Positions 59,595 through 64,000 of a DNA stretch of 64,000 nucleotides are shown here, one piece after another (position 1 is the stretch's first letter; each line of letters begins with the position of its first letter). The notes beneath the pieces are model-generated. The model had not been told where the DNA came from and searched no databases. It saw nothing but the letters and a program-made list of their open reading frames with translations. The position numbers were made by a program, and so were the translations under genes. This DNA is from Brevipalpus yothersi (lineage: Eukaryota > Arthropoda > Arachnida > Trombidiformes > Tenuipalpidae): contig QZCP01000107.1 in NCBI GenBank assembly GCA_003956705.1, positions 49,208 through 113,207 on the forward strand. The letters are read 5' to 3'.

Positions 59595-59624
<30 letters not shown>
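59595..59624. repeat. (CT)n microsatellite
   Basis: About 30 bases of perfect CT repeat. Confidence 0.93.
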
Positions 59625-59626
<2 letters not shown>

Positions 59627-59918
59627 TATCTGTTATCTGCTCTCTTCCTTCTCCTGATGAATTCTATGATTCAAGTAACGGATAAAAATCAGAGAAAATC
59701 TTGTCTGAAAGTTTTTCGTCTTGATACTTCATTGTTTCCATATCTCACGTCTAAATTTTTCACCACTTGTTAAAATATACGCAACATTCTTTAGCCGTTT
59801 TATTTCATTTTTTTCAGTGCTAAAAATGCATGATAAGTATTGAAGAGGGTTGAATTGTTTTGACCTCTGAACTTTTATCATCAAAACACACCGTAATATT
59901 GTCACTTTCGCGAAGAGC

Positions 59919-59942
59919 GAGAGAGAGAGAGAGAGAGAGAGA
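59919..59942. repeat. (GA)n microsatellite
   Basis: About 24 bases of perfect GA repeat. Confidence 0.92.
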
Positions 59943-62856
59943 AAATCGACAAAAAAGCATTTCATATACCTTCAGATTTTTTTGCCGTATTTTTTCCATC
60001 TACCTATCCTTTATTCTACAATATTTACTTTTACTGCTCAGATTCAATAGATCTCACATGGTAACTCCTTGACAAAGCTGCGAATATCTCATCTTGCAAC
60101 TATTTTGGTCGATATTCATACCTTTTTTTCATTGGGCATCAATACAATATCGGTGTTTTACCTGTAGCATTGGCAGAGATAGTACTGAAATACTTTGTGT
60201 TATTCCAATCATTGCATTCAATTTGGTACATCTAGAGGAATGTTGTTTTGAGGAAAATTTTTCCAATCTTTTGCATCTCTTCACAATGCTTTTGAGTTCC
60301 TCCATCATTTTTTGAGTCCATTTTTCCTATGATCATTTTACATTCGTTTTAATGCTGACCTGGCTAAATTTCTTGAAATATGAAAAATGAATGCTCAATT
60401 TCTATTCCTATTCCTATTCATATTCCTAATCTGAATATGTACCATCTTCAGAAGAACCAATTCTTCTCCTTTCTGTGGTATTTTTGATTCAAAATTTTAA
60501 GATTCAATTCTATGCATACAATCAGATCATCTCTAACCCTTTTATGCATTGCAATTTGTTCTGATTGATCTCTGATATTTTTGGGGAAAAAGTCTCCCAG
60601 AAAACTCTAGTCTCGTACACTCCAATGACAAACCATAAATTCTCCTCTGTGATGATATTGACTTCGAACTGGTCTTTTTCGATTCATATCATGGACATGG
60701 CTGATAAATTATGAATGTCAGTTGGAAGTCGTCATGGTCAAAGCGCTTTCCCTAGATAGTACATAGAGAATATGTTTTCAGTTTCATGAGAACCACCACA
60801 TGAGCGGTGGAGAACAAGGAATAATTTTATGAAGTTAATAATTGGTATTTTCAATGACCAGCATTTCTTATAATTATCATAGAAAAATGTCACAAGTATT
60901 ATCGATCTTGTTTTTCACAGCTTTACTATCAGCTGATCAGAGGATCACTCAAACTTGTGATTGATGGGAGAGAAGATGGGAATCAAAAAATTCAAAACAT
61001 CGCCATGACTCTTCCAATTCATGAGTCTGCATCATGATCATGATCATCCCGCCGAGACATTCACATCTTTTCTACCTGATTGAACTGAGTACTGTTCATG
61101 TATATCAATTTGAATGGACAATTTACGTCTCACGTGGAAGAGTATTTCACAAACTAATTAATATCGTGTATGACTTCCTCCTTCGCTTTCATTATCAATC
61201 TCATTTTCATTTCCAACAGTAATGTTGATGAATGTTTTCCTGATGGACGATCTGTCAGCTATCGTCTTTTCTTCTTTTTTTTCGTTTATTACTTCCTTCA
61301 CTTTCTCCCTCTCTCTCTTTCTGTGTTTGGTATCCTTCAATACCTGGTGTGAGTATCGTATTCCGATACATGTACACAGGGAGAGAGAGACACCAATACA
61401 CATCAACTGATTGACTAGAAAACTCAAAGATAAACGTGAATAGGTGGTCGATATTTTGCTGACTTGGTCAAGTACGAATTCTGCTTGTTAAAGCAAGTGG
61501 TGCATGAATAGAGAGAGAGAGAGAGAAGTTAGAGTGTAGCGAGAAAGAATGGGAAGAAAATTAGAATGAGATTGTCTATCGAGAATTACATCGGCTTCAT
61601 CAACGATTCATTGTTTCATGGTCTTGAGAGCTCTGAGATTTTCTCTCTCTCTCTCTTTCCTTTTTTCCTACCTAACCATGTTACACTTGAAGTTTATGTG
61701 TGTCTGTGTGTGTGGGCGCCAGATAGAGTGATCATTAGAGTATATATATGCTGACGTTGTTCAATGGACAAGGATTTTGAGCCCTAATCGCCGATCGATG
61801 AAATAAGACTCCAAAAGGCTAGTCGAGAATGTGTGTGTGTGAGAGAAAAAAAACTATTCAATTGACTATACTCATTCAAAATAAGAGTAGAGGAGGAGGA
61901 AATTTCTGTGTGATAACTTTTCGTCAAAAAATTTTCTTTTTACTCCACAACTGAAAAAGTGGAAGAGTTAAAGTCTATTTTCCATATAAAAAAGAGGAAA
62001 CGAATTGAAAAGCTACTTCCATAAGCTCATTGACGTTTCTGACTGATATCCAGGAAGTTACTCTGGCCAATATGTGATTGAGGAAAGAAGAGAGAAGAAA
62101 ATATGTGTAAATGAGATAAAAGGACAAATTTTCCATCACTTTTCATTAAAATTTTGGGAGAATTTTGATGGCTTTTACGTCTAGACATTTTTAGCATAGA
62201 GTTAACTGAACTCGTGATCATCTTGTTGTTTATTGTTTGTACATTGGCTTGTTGAATGGATTAATTCTCGAATGTGTTTGAGATGAAGAAAAAGATTCCC
62301 TCTCTCTTAACTTAACGAATTTCTCTCACTTACTTGTAGGGAAGCTTTTTTCAATATTCATCACTATTGTACATGTTCATTACCCTTGCCTTTCTAAACA
62401 CAATCCAAGTATTTTAAATACTCCTCCAGTCAAGAGGTCAAATTTCTTAGAACCTTCCATCATCCACACCAGAATTGTTGATGATAATTTCTTTCATCAG
62501 CTCTGCTTTTACCATAATTTTAACCAGTGTGTGAAAAAGGGAAAGTTTCCCGTGTCATCAACGACAATTTGTTTTGAGAATTAATACTTGACAGTATGCA
62601 TAGTCATCAACTCTTTTTCTTTCTTCCTCTACAGGATTGTAAGTGTTTTCAAATATCTCTAATCTAAAAAAGTAGAATAGAGAGAGAAAAAAAAGAGAGA
62701 GAACGTGTATTCTCAACCAAGCTCGACAACAACCTCAGGGTGTATTCAGCTTGTGTAGCATATAGTAAAATAACAAGGCCATATATCTGATCTTATATTG
62801 GAGGAATACTCTTTAAAAAAGGTTATCTCAACAAAATCAAGAACATAATCGCAATA

Positions 62857-62858
<2 letters not shown>

Positions 62859-62942
<84 letters not shown>

Positions 62943-62952
62943 CTCTCTCTCT
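62859..62952. repeat. Compound (CT)n-(CTTT)n-(CT)n microsatellite
   Basis: About 40 bases of CT, then about ten CTTT units (62899-62940), then CT again. Confidence 0.95.
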
Positions 62953-63698
62953 TCAACGTCTGTTTGAAATTCCTACACGCGTCTAGGGTTCAGCCTTTGT
63001 GTGAAACTTTTTTCTCTATCATTCTACTCTTCTTCGTCATTCATATGGAGAAGCTCCCTGTCCTCTTCTATCGAATGCCCTCATTTTCTCTCTCTCACAC
63101 ACCATAAATCTGAATATTATTCGGCGTACATCCGGCTGATAATTAGTGGTCAGTATTGTGTAAAGCTTTCTACGCAAATATGACGCAAAGAACAGCATGA
63201 GAAGAGGGTGAATGAGAGAGTGAGAGAAAGGAAGAAAAAATCAATGAGTGATACACCAATATTCACTCTTCTTTGCCTCTCGTTCTTCCCATAGCTAACT
63301 TGTGTTTCACGCTGTGATCTTTATCATGTGATGATTTTTCAGAAACACACACACACACACATGCATGCACGCTGAATACATTTATTCATTACCTCACTTA
63401 TGCAACTTGTAGCTACTCATAATGGAATAGATTCTTTTTGAGCACAATATACATTAGCCAGTGAGCCCTCAGAATTCTTCTGAGAACCAGCATCATAACA
63501 ATTTTACTGTTGCTTGCTCTACCTGTTCGAACCAACTCATCGAAGAGGCGAATATTTCTTTCTGAAATTAATGGGAAAGAATTTATCTCTCTCTACCCTG
63601 AGTATCTCGAATTCTTACTCCTCCACGCTACTTGGTAATCTATCCTAATGCCAATTTTTGCTTTTCCAAAGTTCATTGGCTTACAATCTTCTTCTTCA

Positions 63699-63722
63699 CT
63701 CTCTCTCTCTCTCTCTCTCTCT
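63699..63722. repeat. (CT)n microsatellite
   Basis: About 24 bases of CT repeat near the window end. Confidence 0.9.
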
Positions 63723-64000
63723 TACTCTGGTAAGCCGGTATTCACATGTCTCCTGCGGGCTTTCGACTCTCAATGTCATCAAACTCTCTATCCTCGAACA
63801 TTGCAATATATTTATATATCTATTCAGTGAGATGCTCTGAATCAATCGTCCTTCCATTTTTAACCTTTTCGATCCACCTCTCTTGACGATCGAAGTGTAC
63901 ATCTGAGTATTTTGGTTTATTTTTATCTTCCAATCTCTTTCTCTACTGAGAATAGCAGATAAAATCTCTTTTCAATAGTGTCTCTTGATCGATTCAAACT

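Larger units (their letters stand above)
58135..64000 (+). other. Kinase intron 3 (at least 5.9 kb), runs off the window
   Basis: It starts with donor gtatgt and no acceptor-exon continuing the kinase was found up to the window end. It contains CT tracts at 59595-59624 and 63699-63722, a GA tract at 59919-59942, and a compound CT/CTTT block at 62859-62952. Open frames here are short and mostly Ser/Leu-rich repeat translations. Confidence 0.7.

Overview
The window is eukaryotic nuclear DNA with spliced genes. It is AT-rich and studded with (GA/CT)n microsatellites. The gene content (a spalt zinc-finger gene, a futsch/MAP1 gene, a salt-inducible kinase, and a possible arthropod-type FxGxR-amide peptide gene) points to a protostome, most likely an arthropod. 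The coding style, rich in His, Ser, Asn and Gly runs, would suit a mite or other chelicerate, but nothing here fixes the species. No mobile element, tRNA, rRNA or CRISPR array was recognised.

Layout. Positions 1-14141 hold no recognisable gene, only simple repeats and AT-rich sequence, and are probably upstream or first-intron DNA of spalt. Positions 14142-26380 (+) hold five exons of a spalt/SALL-family transcription factor. It carries the full animal set of C2H2 finger groups (2, 3, 2 and 2 fingers), but its first exon is missing. Positions 28285-33488 (+) hold three tandem single-exon paralogues (A, B, C) that encode secreted Gly/Pro/Gln/Asn-rich proteins of unknown function. B and C come from a roughly 2 kb segmental duplication, and all three share a proximal promoter block. 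Positions 34618-53082 (-) hold a futsch/MAP1 microtubule-associated protein gene with a 5' leader exon, two small coding exons and one 8.9 kb exon. Its first coding intron is about 8.5 kb and contains a 368-base assembly gap inside a GA repeat. Positions 54893-55477 (-) hold a small two-exon gene for a secreted 103-residue precursor ending in FIGVRG, a candidate tachykinin-related neuropeptide. Positions 56652-58134 (+) hold the first three coding exons of a SIK3-like kinase. The kinase domain is interrupted by an intron that runs past the window end.

The main genes look functionally independent: a developmental transcription factor, a neuronal cytoskeletal protein, a metabolic kinase, a possible neuropeptide and an unclassified secreted family. 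The least described parts are the A/B/C cluster, the FIGVRG precursor, the decayed coding-like relic in the A/B and B/C spacers, and the uORF- and hairpin-rich leader of the kinase gene. All exon borders come from reading splice signals and phase by eye, without transcript data.
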